64,000 nt of DNA from Bacteroidota bacterium (lineage in GTDB: Bacteria > Bacteroidota > Bacteroidia > Bacteroidales > DTGW01), in contig JAKPGM010000034.1 of NCBI GenBank assembly GCA_029550865.1, positions 1-64,000 of the forward strand, read 5' to 3'. This document shows, piece after piece, positions 44,826 through 53,471 of this stretch (the stretch's first letter is position 1; each line of letters opens with the position of its first letter). The notes beneath the pieces are model-generated. The model had not been told where the DNA came from. It saw nothing but the letters and a program-made list of their open reading frames with translations, and searched no databases. The translations under genes and the position numbers were made by a program.

Positions 44826-45839
44826 TTAAACATTTCTGAGTCTCATCGCAGCCTCATCGGGCATGACAGGATTGATAATATTGCCCCCACCCGATTCAAA
44901 TCCAGCCAGGTATTTCATTTTATCGGGGGCTCGCAAGGGTGGATAAAATTCAATATGGAAATGAAAAAGCGCATTATCGGGATGCTTATCGCAAGGCGCA
45001 TTTTGTAGCATGGTAATGTTTGGAAACGACATTTGGTAAAGCCTATCAAATTTGGTAAGCATGGTTTTGTGAATTTCTGCAAGCGCTTTTAGCTGCGTTT
45101 CGGAAAGGGCAGCAATACTGGGCACCTGTTTTCGCGGAACAATGTAGGTTTCGTAAACAAAACGAGCAAAAAAAGGCACAAAAGCCACAAAATGTTCGTT
45201 TTCGTAAACTATTCTTTTCCCATACTGCAACTCTTCCTGTAACAAATCTTCCAGCAAATGACTTCCCTGTTCACGAAAATATTCAGCAAAAGAATTGCGT
45301 TGCCGTTCTACAATGCGGGGAACAAAGTTAGTTGCATAGATTTGCCCATGGGGGTGCGGATTTGATACCCCAATAACTTTACCCTTATTCTCAAATATCA
45401 GAACATTTTCAACTTTTTCGTGCTTTGAAAGAGTTTCATATTCTGTTTTCCACAGACGTACCACAGCTTCTACTTCCTCGAGTGGTAGCTGGGCAAGTGT
45501 AACATTATGCCGTGGGGTATAACAAATCACCCTGCATGTCCCATGAACAGGACGTACCTTTTGAAACTTACTGTCGTGCTGTACATCAGGTGCATCAAAC
45601 GAAAAAGATGCAAAATCGTTGGTAAAAGCCCAGGGTCCTTTATAATCAGGATTTTTTACCCCCGAGGCGCGTGTCACGCCAGGACACAGATAGCAATTTG
45701 GATCAAATTCCGGTCCATCATCACTTAAAGCCTTCACCGTCTCTCCCGACCAGGGTCGTTCACTGGTTACTGCTGCCAATATTACCCACTCCTGAAGCAA
45801 TGGATGCCACCTTCGCTCCCATTTTCCCTGTAAATTCAT
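44826..45839 (-). CDS. galT: Galactose-1-phosphate uridylyltransferase
   Basis: A 337-residue HIT-superfamily enzyme of the Leloir pathway moving UMP between glucose 1-phosphate and galactose 1-phosphate. The active-site SNPHPHGQIYA carries the nucleophilic His; a zinc site is suggested by CYLCPG near the N-terminus, and the C-terminal domain has FHFHIEFYPPLRAPDKMKYL. galK and galM are not adjacent, and no linked regulator is seen. Confidence 0.93.
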   Translation of the reverse strand: MNLQGKWERRWHPLLQEWVILAAVTSERPWSGETVKALSDDGPEFDPNCYLCPGVTRASGVKNPDYKGPWAFTNDFASFSFDAPDVQHDSKFQKVRPVHGTCRVICYTPRHNVTLAQLPLEEVEAVVRLWKTEYETLSKHEKVENVLIFENKGKVIGVSNPHPHGQIYATNFVPRIVERQRNSFAEYFREQGSHLLEDLLQEELQYGKRIVYENEHFVAFVPFFARFVYETYIVPRKQVPSIAALSETQLKALAEIHKTMLTKFDRLYQMSFPNITMLQNAPCDKHPDNALFHFHIEFYPPLRAPDKMKYLAGFESGGGNIINPVMPDEAAMRLRNV

Positions 45840-45885
45840 AACCTTCTATTTTGTTTTTATCTGAAATAGATATATTTTTCGGCTG

Positions 45886-45893
45886 CAAAAATA
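45886..45893 (-). promoter_or_regulatory. Promoter -7 element of galT
   Basis: On the minus strand this reads TATTTTTG, 46 bases before the galT ATG. No -33 partner is seen. The 211-base divergent gap to the PAP2 gene is otherwise AT-rich and unmarked. Confidence 0.45.
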
Positions 45894-46050
45894 GTATTTT
45901 TTGATAAAAAGTGTATAAAATACATTTATATTGATTCTATTTTGATTAAGCAAATCATGGATGAATAGCATCAACTATAAAGCAGCATAATTTTTACCAA
46001 CAGACATGTGAAAAACTTATTGCATGCCATTAAAAAATTAAAGTTCACAG

Positions 46051-46719
46051 ATGAAGAGATCATTGGGACATTTTTCTAAGGTATCTGTTTTTTATACGTT
46101 ATATGTTGTTTTTTTTACAGCACTTGCTTTCATCCTATTGATCATCCCTAAAGTCGAATCGCATTTGTGGTTAAATCGCTTAAACAGTCCATTTTTTGAC
46201 AAATTCTTTTTCTACATGACAGAACTGGGTAATGGGGTATTTGTAGTCATTATTGCAGTATTCCTTATGTTTTATCGTTACCGATATGCAATAGGGGTTT
46301 TTGCCACCTTTGCTATCTCGGAAATAATAACCCAGTTAATCAAACATCTTACCGACCTTCCAAGACCCATTAAATATTTTGAAAACATCGCCAACCTTCA
46401 TGTGGTTGAAGGTGTAAAAATGCTTAGCTCTCATAGTTTTCCCTCGGGTCATTCGGCCAGTGCTTTTGCCCTGTGTTTAAGTCTGGCTATTATTCTAAAA
46501 AATCGCTGGTGGCAGGTATTTATGTTCATTTTAGCTATAACCATCGCATACAGTCGTGTTTACCTTTCACAGCATTTTCTGGTAGATATTTGGGCTGGTT
46601 CAGCGATTGGAACTTTAGTATGCGCCTGGTACTGGAATTATGAGCAAAAATTTCAATGGAACTGGCTTGATAAATCACTATTATCGAGAAATCATACACA
46701 TAACAAACAAAATTATTAA
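46051..46719 (+). CDS. PAP2 family membrane phosphatase
   Basis: A 222-residue membrane protein with about six helices. The three phosphatase motifs are visible: KHLTDLPRP (KxxxxxxRP form), SHSFPSGHSASAF and SRVYLSQHFLVDIWAG. It is likely an undecaprenyl-diphosphate or lipid-phosphate phosphatase. It lies five bases before the symporter gene, so the two are co-transcribed. Confidence 0.87.
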   Translation: MKRSLGHFSKVSVFYTLYVVFFTALAFILLIIPKVESHLWLNRLNSPFFDKFFFYMTELGNGVFVVIIAVFLMFYRYRYAIGVFATFAISEIITQLIKHLTDLPRPIKYFENIANLHVVEGVKMLSSHSFPSGHSASAFALCLSLAIILKNRWWQVFMFILAITIAYSRVYLSQHFLVDIWAGSAIGTLVCAWYWNYEQKFQWNWLDKSLLSRNHTHNKQNY

Positions 46720-46724
46720 TACCT

Positions 46725-48500
46725 ATGAATCGAGAAAAACTCAAATTGTCGGAAAAAATTGGCTATGGTTTTGGCGATGCAGCATCGTCGATGTTCTGGA
46801 AACTGTTTGGAATGTACATCATGTTCTTTTATACGGATATATTTGGTATTCCAGCAGCCGTAGTGGGGACCATGTTTTTAGTCACTCGTATTGGTGACTC
46901 ATTTTTCGATCCGCTGGTTGGCATACTATCCGACCGAACCGAAACGCGATGGGGAAAATTTCGTCCCTACCTACTCTGGATGGCTCTACCCTTTGGCATT
47001 ATTGGGGTATTGACTTTTACCACTCCTCCCTTCGATACCACTGGAAAAATAATATACGCCTACGTCACCTTTTCGCTGATGATGCTGGTATACTCGATGA
47101 TAAATGTGCCCTACGCCTCGTTGATGGGGGTAATGACTGCAGACGGAAAAGAACGTACTACCCTGGCAACCTACCGTTTCATATTTGCCTTTGGCGGTAG
47201 TTTTCTGGTATTGGGCTTATTTCAGCCGTTGTTCGATAGTTTCGGTACGAAAACTCTTTATCAATTTACCCAACCTAAAGAAATCGTTTTATCGCAGAAG
47301 GACTCTTCTGCAAATGTTACCGAAAAAGTCTATGCCTGGGAAAATAAGGCATTGCCCACCGAAGGAACAACTATCGATTCTTTTATCTATGTAACAGTCA
47401 AAATCAGTACTCGTTCTAATGAAGCATTTAAGCTTGGCATTTACGATGTAACTAACAATCAGTTCAATTGGGTACAATTCCCTGAAGGAAAAGATACGCT
47501 GGGACTCATACGGGATGGTTCGTGGAGTAAGGTTCAGCTTAATCTTAAACGTTTACTGCCGAATTTTTCAACTGATAAATTAAGCAACTACCAGCTAGTC
47601 TTTAGCGGTTCGAGCAATATAAAAGTTGGGAAAGCTGCAATCCAGGAAATCAACTACCAGTATGGGACCCAAAGGGCTGTAATGGTTATTGCGGTAATTG
47701 CGGTAATCATGTTTTTACTAACCTTCCTGCTCACCCGTGAACGAATAAAACCATTAGTGGAAAAGTCCTCGCTAAAAGATGATTTAAAAGATCTAATGCG
47801 AAATACGCCATGGTTTATCCTGCTGGGAGCCAGTATTTCTACCATCTTTTTCAATACCATTCGCGATGGTGCAGCCGTGTACTACTTCAAATATTATTAT
47901 CAGGGGAAAGGCGAACTTCTTTTTAATTCCATCAATTTGAGTTTAGCCATCAGCACCGTTTACCTTTTGCTGGGTCAAGCTGCCAATATTGTGGGGGTAG
48001 TACTAGCGAAGCCAGTATCAGACAAATTTGGCAAAAAAAGCACCTTCCTGACTGCCATGCTGGTAGCTACTGTTCTTAGCTTTTTATTTTACGGACTCGA
48101 CAAAACAAATTTGACTATGATTCTCATATTCCAGCTGTTTATCAGTATTTCGGCTGGTATAATTTTCCCGCTGGTATGGTCGATGTATGCCGATACTGCC
48201 GACTACTCAGAATGGATTAATGGACGAAGGGCTACGGGACTTGTTTTCTCGGCCGCTTCCATGTCGCAAAAACTTGGAGCCTCCATTGGTATTGCTCTGG
48301 CAGGGTGGTTATTGGCACTTTTTGGTTACCATGCCAATGTAGCGCAAACGATTGAAACCCAAAATGGTATACGTATGATGCTGAGCTTCTTCCCGGGTAT
48401 TGGTGCCCTACTTGCTGCAGTATTCATGTATTTTTATCCATTAAATGAGAAAAAATTGAAAGAGATAGAAGAGGAACTCGAAAAACGTCGAAACAAGTAG
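46725..48500 (+). CDS. GPH-family sugar:cation symporter (MFS) with large periplasmic insertion
   Basis: A 591-residue transporter; GPH/MelB proteins usually have about 450-500. The N-terminal half has the family start KIGYGFGDAASSMFWKLF, the TRIGDSFFDPLVGILSDRT motif and RWGKFRPYLLW. Between helix 5 (~153-170) and helix 6 (~317-335) sits an extra segment of about 145 residues (170-314) that is polar and beta-rich (IDSFIYVTVKIST, KLGIYDVTNNQFNWVQF, YQLVFSGSSNIKVGK). By the normal topology this loop is periplasmic. The second half (LMRNTPWFILLGASI, PLVWSMYADTADYSEW, TGLVFSAASMSQKLG) is normal. The substrate is probably a sugar or glycoside. Confidence 0.87.
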   Translation: MNREKLKLSEKIGYGFGDAASSMFWKLFGMYIMFFYTDIFGIPAAVVGTMFLVTRIGDSFFDPLVGILSDRTETRWGKFRPYLLWMALPFGIIGVLTFTTPPFDTTGKIIYAYVTFSLMMLVYSMINVPYASLMGVMTADGKERTTLATYRFIFAFGGSFLVLGLFQPLFDSFGTKTLYQFTQPKEIVLSQKDSSANVTEKVYAWENKALPTEGTTIDSFIYVTVKISTRSNEAFKLGIYDVTNNQFNWVQFPEGKDTLGLIRDGSWSKVQLNLKRLLPNFSTDKLSNYQLVFSGSSNIKVGKAAIQEINYQYGTQRAVMVIAVIAVIMFLLTFLLTRERIKPLVEKSSLKDDLKDLMRNTPWFILLGASISTIFFNTIRDGAAVYYFKYYYQGKGELLFNSINLSLAISTVYLLLGQAANIVGVVLAKPVSDKFGKKSTFLTAMLVATVLSFLFYGLDKTNLTMILIFQLFISISAGIIFPLVWSMYADTADYSEWINGRRATGLVFSAASMSQKLGASIGIALAGWLLALFGYHANVAQTIETQNGIRMMLSFFPGIGALLAAVFMYFYPLNEKKLKEIEEELEKRRNK

Positions 48501-48520
48501 TCTATCAAAGATAACACATA

Positions 48521-48547
48521 AAAAAGGGGCACAGTTGCCCCTTTTTT
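48521..48547 (+). terminator. Rho-independent terminator after the symporter gene
   Basis: A perfect 11-bp stem (AAAAAGGGGCA / TGCCCCTTTTT) with a CAGT loop and further T. Confidence 0.92.
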
Positions 48548-48692
48548 AATATCAGGACATATTATTGTGCAAATTCTGACGATGATGATAATTAGATTGT
48601 CCTTATTGCAGATGCGTGTGGTACTACATTTTTTCCGACAGGCACACTCAATGCATCTAACTGTTCTCAGCTGCATGATGGTTTTTGGCGTA

Positions 48693-48760
48693 ATGGACAA
48701 AATTTAGGCCAGTTTGTAGACGATTAGTCGTAAAGGCTGGCTTTTGTCAGCTTTTACGTA
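48693..48760 (+). repeat. Dispersed extragenic repeat, family 2, copy 3
   Basis: Begins ATGGACAAAATTTAGGCCAG and continues TAGACGATTAGTCGTAAAGGC. Its second half can fold (GTAAAGGCTG with CAGCTTTTAC). It matches copies at 21414-21485 and 38331-38400. It sits in a 504-base gap (48548-49051) that holds nothing else I can name apart from AT-rich sequence before the xylanase gene. Confidence 0.65.
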
Positions 48761-49051
48761 TTGACTTTACATGGATATATGTCACATTGCACTTGCGACT
48801 TAAATCTACCAATATGTTCATGCTGGTTATTGCAAAACTTTCCGAACATATAAAATCCAGAATATTTCACCATTTTGACTGATTTTTTTCAATTTCCAAT
48901 TATTTGTAAAACAACAACTTAACAACACAAAGTGTCATAAGGACAATTTTCCAAAAAATTCGGACAAAATTCCAAGTGCCCCCTTCAAACCAACCTTAAT
49001 TTTACGTACGAAAATTTCACTAATTACTAACCAATTAAAAATTTTCAAACT

Positions 49052-49738
49052 ATGAAAAAAACAAACTTAATGCAATTGGTGGGCATGATGGCTGTAGCCA
49101 TGCTGGTATTTGCAGGGTGCTCGAAAGAAGAAGCAGTCACTCCTAATGCGCCCAAGAGTCATCTGAAAGGAAGCTACACCTCGGGAACAAACAATGGTTA
49201 TTTCTACTCCCTTTATTGGGAAGGCGGTTCTGCCAGCATCTCATTCCCCAATGGAGGAGGCAACTTCCAGATCAATTACTCCAACGTGAATGACGTAGTG
49301 GGTGGAAAGGGATGGAACCCTGGTGGAACATGGACAGTAGGGTACAACATTGGTTACCTGAGTGGAAGCTACAACTTTGTAGGAGTGTATGGCTGGACAA
49401 CCAATCCACTCATCGAATTCTACGTAGTTGAAAAAGGTTCTGTAACAGGTTCTACTCGAATTGGAACAATGAGCAGCGATGGACATACCTATACCGTATA
49501 CAAGAATCAAAGGGTAAATGCTCCATCCATCCAGGGGACCGCTACTTTCTGGCAGTATCTGAGCAACTGGGGTGGCGCTCCTACAAGAAGCAACCAAAAA
49601 ATTACCATGTCGAACCATGTAAACTACTGGAGAAGTAGAGGTGGACAGGGCTTCGGTAGCTTCAACTATATGGTATTTGGTCTTGAAGCATGGGGCGGCA
49701 AAAGTGGTGCTATCAACGCAACCGTTTGGAGACAGTAA
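49052..49738 (+). CDS. Endo-1,4-beta-xylanase, glycoside hydrolase family 11, lipoprotein
   Basis: A 228-residue lipoprotein: signal peptide with lipobox FAGC (Cys23), then SKEEAV. Residues ~38-228 are a single GH11 jelly-roll domain: NGYFYSLYWEGG, VGGKGWNPG, FVGVYGWTTNPLIEFYVVE with the nucleophile Glu122, RVNAPSIQGTATFWQYLSNW (the thumb loop region), and MVFGLEAWGGKSG with the acid/base Glu212. Both catalytic residues are kept, so an active retaining xylanase anchored to the membrane, perhaps surface-exposed, is expected. No carbohydrate-binding module is attached. It has its own terminator. Confidence 0.92.
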   Translation: MKKTNLMQLVGMMAVAMLVFAGCSKEEAVTPNAPKSHLKGSYTSGTNNGYFYSLYWEGGSASISFPNGGGNFQINYSNVNDVVGGKGWNPGGTWTVGYNIGYLSGSYNFVGVYGWTTNPLIEFYVVEKGSVTGSTRIGTMSSDGHTYTVYKNQRVNAPSIQGTATFWQYLSNWGGAPTRSNQKITMSNHVNYWRSRGGQGFGSFNYMVFGLEAWGGKSGAINATVWRQ

Positions 49739-49755
49739 AAAGTTATGCAAATTCA

Positions 49756-49786
49756 AAAGGCCGGTCGGTGGGGCCGGCTTTTTTTT
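49756..49786 (+). terminator. Rho-independent terminator of the xylanase gene
   Basis: AGGCCGG pairs with CCGGCTT (one G-U), followed by eight T. Confidence 0.85.
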
Positions 49787-49914
49787 ATGTTCGCATTTTT
49801 TTAACTTCAGTATATCTGAAGTTGTTATGTAAAATATTGCCCATTATTTACATTTATCTGCAATAAACATAATTTTACAGCGAAAAGAATCTTGTTCACA
49901 AAACTATATCGAAA

Positions 49915-50751
49915 ATGATGAGAAATGTTACTGCTATTTTTAGCATTATTTTTTTGACTTTTCTTTCGGGCTGCTCTGTTTCCGACAATAACTCGAACAT
50001 GGTACTCGTTAAGGGGGGAGCGTTTAAAAATAAAAATTCTGCCTTCTATGGGAAGGACATAAAAATTGAAGATTTTTATATAGGGCGTTACGAGGTAACC
50101 CAGAAAGAATGGAAAGCGATTATGGGATACAATCCGTCAAAATTTAAGGACGATAATCGACCAGTAGAAATGGTAAGCTGGTACGAATGTATTGAGTACT
50201 GTAATAAGCGAAGTGAAAAAGAAGGGCTAAAGCCATACTACAATATAGACACAACAAAAAAAGATCCCCATATTACCAATCCTTTCGACAGCATACGTTG
50301 GACTGTCACCATCAATCCCGATGCCAATGGGTATCGTTTACCCACCGTAGCCGAATGGGAATATGCTGCCAGCGGTGGACGAAAAAGCAAAAACTATGAA
50401 TACAGCGGAAGCGATAACATAGATACCGTAGCGTGGTACTGGCGCAATGCAGGAAAAAAATACTTAACCGGACTATGGGCTTGGTCGGATATAGAAAATA
50501 ATAGATGTTCCACACAACCTGTGGGAAAAAAATTGCCCAATGAATTAGGTCTGTATGATATGTCGGGGAATGTAAGGGAATGGTGCTGGGACATGCGCCA
50601 ACCAATGAATCCCGATGATTTGCAGGGTAGAACATGGAAAGGCGGAGGATGGATTGGCGCTGAGTTTTGCTGTGTTATTTCGTTCACCGGTAGTCTCGAA
50701 GGCAGTGGAAAGGGACCCGATCAAGGATTCAGGGTTTGTCGCAATCGTTAA
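49915..50751 (+). CDS. Formylglycine-generating-enzyme (SUMF1/FGE) fold lipoprotein
   Basis: A 278-residue lipoprotein with lipobox LSGC near Cys20. The FGE-sulfatase domain covers most of it: MVLVKGGAF, IEDFYIGRYEVTQKEW, RPVEMVSWYECIEYCNKRS, GYRLPTVAEWEYAASGG, GLYDMSGNVREWCWD and GFRVCRN. Most bacterial proteins of this fold are not true sulfatase activators; no sulfatase gene is in the window. A role in binding or assembly at the envelope (compare GldJ/GldK) is as likely as enzymatic activity. Confidence 0.85.
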   Translation: MMRNVTAIFSIIFLTFLSGCSVSDNNSNMVLVKGGAFKNKNSAFYGKDIKIEDFYIGRYEVTQKEWKAIMGYNPSKFKDDNRPVEMVSWYECIEYCNKRSEKEGLKPYYNIDTTKKDPHITNPFDSIRWTVTINPDANGYRLPTVAEWEYAASGGRKSKNYEYSGSDNIDTVAWYWRNAGKKYLTGLWAWSDIENNRCSTQPVGKKLPNELGLYDMSGNVREWCWDMRQPMNPDDLQGRTWKGGGWIGAEFCCVISFTGSLEGSGKGPDQGFRVCRNR

Positions 50752-50798
50752 TTTGTCGAAACGTCAAGATAAAAAAAACATCTTTTAGGAAAATAATA

Positions 50799-50834
50799 AA
50801 GCGGGGCACTTCAATAAGCTTCATTGCCCCGCTT
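50799..50834. terminator. Bidirectional terminator between convergent genes
   Basis: A perfect 10-bp stem (AAGCGGGGCA / TGCCCCGCTT) with a 16-base loop, placed between the FGE-like gene (plus) and the minus-strand cluster. T tracts are short on both sides. Confidence 0.7.
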
Positions 50835-50856
50835 GTAATTTAAAAAACTATAGGAC

Positions 50857-51822
50857 TTACTTCCAAAGTTCAATGTTAACTTCCTGCTCAGGCTGATTAT
50901 TTCCAAAAGCAATACCTACCTGTCGAGCAGCTTCGATACGCTGTTTTTCAAGATCTACCGCCGAGTCGAAAACCTTCATTTGAAAGTCCCAGTCGCGTTT
51001 TTCCAGTTCCAGCATTTTGGCTTTAACTTCTTCGACCAGTGCATTCACCTCGGGCATGCAGGCAGCTTCGGGGTCGATACCACTGAGAAGCTTGGCTACC
51101 TGCTGAGCGCCATCGGCATTGGGTTGACCCGCCCAGGCTGCTTTGGCGGCATTCAATTTCTCCACACAGGCTTTATCGGCGTATTTCTTGTAAATTGGGC
51201 CTACTGCACTTAAAACATTGTGGTAGCAATCCTTGCAAACATCAGGTACCGACATAAGTTCAAACAAAGCTTCTTCATATCGGTTCTGGCTGGCAAGGCT
51301 TTCAGCTTTTTTAAGAATAAAATCACACTGCGAATTGTAGTATTCAATAATCTTTCGTTTACCAGTTTCGACCATATTTTTCAGCTCTGGTGCAGTAGGT
51401 TTAATATTTTTCAGGCATTCAATGTAAGCCTTAGTCTCGTTGGTCCCCACCCCTTTGGCCTGTATAGAAGCCGATGCATACTTGGTCTTTGTTTGTGCAT
51501 CGCCAACATAGAAAGTCACCTCAAGGGTCATAGCCGTCATAGGGGGTGCAGTGGCTATAATATCTTTTGACAAAACGGTAACATTGGCCGTAATGATAAA
51601 TCTCGGATTGATGGCATTACCACCAGCACCCGTCTGTGTAGCAATTTGATCAAGTTTATTGCGCAACATGTTACGGGCTGCTTCGGGCATACCCGAAATA
51701 TTAGGTACATAGGCATGTAAAGCTATTCGAGCGTAATCGTCGGCTTTTGACTCATAGTTCTGAGCCACAAGCCCTGAAACCATACCTATTAGTCCTGCGA
51801 CAAAAAACATAATTTTTTTCAT
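50857..51822 (-). CDS. Secreted protein of unknown function, possible assembly factor
   Basis: I do not recognise the family. 321 residues; signal peptide about 1-20 (cleaved near LVAQ). The first half (~35-150) is an alpha/beta domain, with INPRFIITANVTVLSKD, TLEVTFYVGDAQT and IQAKGVGTNETKAYIECLKN; the spacing of strands and helices is like the TolB-N/CsgG/FlgT-type domains, but that is inference. The second half is helical with paired Cys (VCKDCYHN, DKACVEKL, PEAACMPEV) and looks TPR-like. It is the last gene of the minus-strand cluster and is separated from the previous one by a hairpin, so it may be made at a lower level or separately. Confidence 0.65.
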   Translation of the reverse strand: MKKIMFFVAGLIGMVSGLVAQNYESKADDYARIALHAYVPNISGMPEAARNMLRNKLDQIATQTGAGGNAINPRFIITANVTVLSKDIIATAPPMTAMTLEVTFYVGDAQTKTKYASASIQAKGVGTNETKAYIECLKNIKPTAPELKNMVETGKRKIIEYYNSQCDFILKKAESLASQNRYEEALFELMSVPDVCKDCYHNVLSAVGPIYKKYADKACVEKLNAAKAAWAGQPNADGAQQVAKLLSGIDPEAACMPEVNALVEEVKAKMLELEKRDWDFQMKVFDSAVDLEKQRIEAARQVGIAFGNNQPEQEVNIELWK

Positions 51823-51876
51823 AGAAGTAAATTTAAAATTTCACTTATTGGTATTCAGTACATGGTTTAAGGCATA

Positions 51877-51906
51877 AAAGGCCGTTGCGTTCAACGGCCC
51901 TTTTTT
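51877..51906. terminator. Hairpin with flanking T tracts inside the minus-strand cluster
   Basis: GGCCGTTG pairs with CAACGGCC around a 4-base loop. T tracts occur on both sides (six T on the plus strand, four on the minus). It lies between the DUF6175-like gene and the 321-residue gene and may act as a partial terminator. Confidence 0.55.
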
Positions 51907-51934
51907 AGTACCACATGCCAATAACAATGCATAT

Positions 51935-52891
51935 TTATTTTTCACCAATCACCAACGTAGCCTGACCCAGCCCTTTGATCATCAACTTGCTGGTAAGATT
52001 ATAAGGCGGATTTTTCAAGTAATTTTGCAAGCCGCGCAAGTATGCACGTGCATCCATAGCCTTTCCATTAGCATCGTATAGAGGAATACGTACCTGTTCA
52101 AAGAGCATAAAGTTGGCGGTTGCATCGGTGGTGTTAAAACGACCTTTTACGGTATTGTTCTGGAACCACTCTTCGATAATCTGCCCTAATTCTTTTCCAT
52201 CGTATTCGGTTTCGAAGTCGTCGGGCCAGCTATCGAATTTTTTAATTCGAACAATTATTTCACGGCCATTGGCAAACATGTCGTCGAAATGAGCCTGCAG
52301 CTGATTGTTAAAATTGTCGATATGAGCCAATACTGCTTCTTCGAGGAGGACAGGAAGTTCAGCCGAGAAGGAAGGCGCGCCGGTTCCCGATGCCGAAGCT
52401 ATCTGTTTGCCAGTGTAGGCATCGATACCTTGCAACACGAATGTTACCGACTTCTTAGGACCGGTTGTATTAACAGCCCAGGTCACCTGAAGGATAATAT
52501 CGGCTTTGGCCGATTTATACAGTTTATCGATAGGGCTTTCGGCTACACCGCTTCCGGTTTTACTGGTTAACATGGCATCCTCGGCGCTTTCCTGCGATAG
52601 CTTTTTTAATTCCTGTTCAAGGAGCTTACAGGGAAAACCACGGTCGGCCATCAGCTGGCTAATCTTGGCAATAACAAGGATAAGATCGCTACTTCCCTGA
52701 AGTGCTTTTTTGTAATCGGGTAATTCTTCAATCGTGCCCTGATTGTCGAATTTAAGCATAAACCCATTCTGCTTACACCAGTTGTCACTGGGAACCACCA
52801 TAAGAGTAGGCTTTTTAGCCTGACCCGAGAGTATTCCAAAGCTTAAAATTGCCGAAGCAAATAGCAAAAATATTTTTCTCATCTTCATCAT
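51935..52891 (-). CDS. DUF6175-like secreted protein
   Basis: 318 residues with a signal peptide (FLLFASAILSFGILSG). From memory it resembles the family called DUF6175. The core has LMVVPSDNWCKQNGF, LILVIAKISQLMADRGFPCK, KADIILQVTWAVNTT, VTFVLQGIDAYTGKQIASAS: a helix-strand order like that of the N-terminal domains of TolB, LpoB and CsgG, whose shared theme is envelope assembly. No catalytic motif is seen. Start could be any of three Met codons at 52891, 52888 or 52882. It follows the 179-residue gene by 23 bases. Confidence 0.65.
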   Translation of the reverse strand: MMKMRKIFLLFASAILSFGILSGQAKKPTLMVVPSDNWCKQNGFMLKFDNQGTIEELPDYKKALQGSSDLILVIAKISQLMADRGFPCKLLEQELKKLSQESAEDAMLTSKTGSGVAESPIDKLYKSAKADIILQVTWAVNTTGPKKSVTFVLQGIDAYTGKQIASASGTGAPSFSAELPVLLEEAVLAHIDNFNNQLQAHFDDMFANGREIIVRIKKFDSWPDDFETEYDGKELGQIIEEWFQNNTVKGRFNTTDATANFMLFEQVRIPLYDANGKAMDARAYLRGLQNYLKNPPYNLTSKLMIKGLGQATLVIGEK

Positions 52892-52914
52892 TTTTTTGGT
52901 TTAAATACTATGCA

Positions 52915-53454
52915 TCAAAAACCAGCATCAAGTGCCTTGATAATTCCTGCTTTTTCCAGGTCTTTGCGCAGCTGGTCCTTCATAACCGAAACCACTACGC
53001 CAATTTTGTATTCTTTTCCCACCTTCAGACGATCCTCGGAATCGATCGAGCCATCGTTTGACAGGGAAACATAGCGCATATAATCACCGCCATCGGCAAA
53101 AAATTTATCGAAAAATTCACTGTATTCGTCTTCAACTGCAGGAGAGCTTGCCAGCGGTTTTTGGGAGGTACAACCACGACCGCCACCTGCAAAACCTTTG
53201 AAGATGACTCCATGTACCGCATTTTTCTTCGATTGTTCAATAGCAACTTTAGGTTTTTTTGAATAGGTCCATACCTTAATGAGGTATGTCCCCTCCACGC
53301 CAGTTCCTACACATTCTATCTCGTACCGGAATGCTTCCATGTCGCGCATAGCTTTCTTCTTAGCTCTTGCCTGCGACAAAACCGGCGATGCGCTCATCAG
53401 CAAAAACAATGCGCTTAATGCTAAATACCATCCTGTTTTTTTCATAATCATCAT
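52915..53454 (-). CDS. Secreted protein of unknown function, LPP20/FlgT-like pattern
   Basis: 179 residues with a signal peptide (about 5-27, cleaved near VLSQ). The mature part starts AKKKAMRDMEAFRYEIECVG and continues with a strand (TYLIKVWTYS), KKNAVHGVIFKGFAGG and a C-terminal strand KEYKIGVVVSVMKDQLRKDL. The helix-strand pattern with an AxxxAKKNAV-like segment recalls LPP20 and FlgT N-terminal domains, but identity cannot be claimed by eye. It lies between the barrel gene (17 bases) and the DUF6175-like gene (23 bases). Confidence 0.62.
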   Translation of the reverse strand: MMIMKKTGWYLALSALFLLMSASPVLSQARAKKKAMRDMEAFRYEIECVGTGVEGTYLIKVWTYSKKPKVAIEQSKKNAVHGVIFKGFAGGGRGCTSQKPLASSPAVEDEYSEFFDKFFADGGDYMRYVSLSNDGSIDSEDRLKVGKEYKIGVVVSVMKDQLRKDLEKAGIIKALDAGF

Positions 53455-53471
53455 GATTTAAGTTATAAATT

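Noticed and set aside
49915-50751. True formylglycine-generating enzyme for sulfatase activation
   Set aside because: It is a lipoprotein of the FGE fold, there is no sulfatase nearby, and most such proteins in Bacteroidota are not activators.
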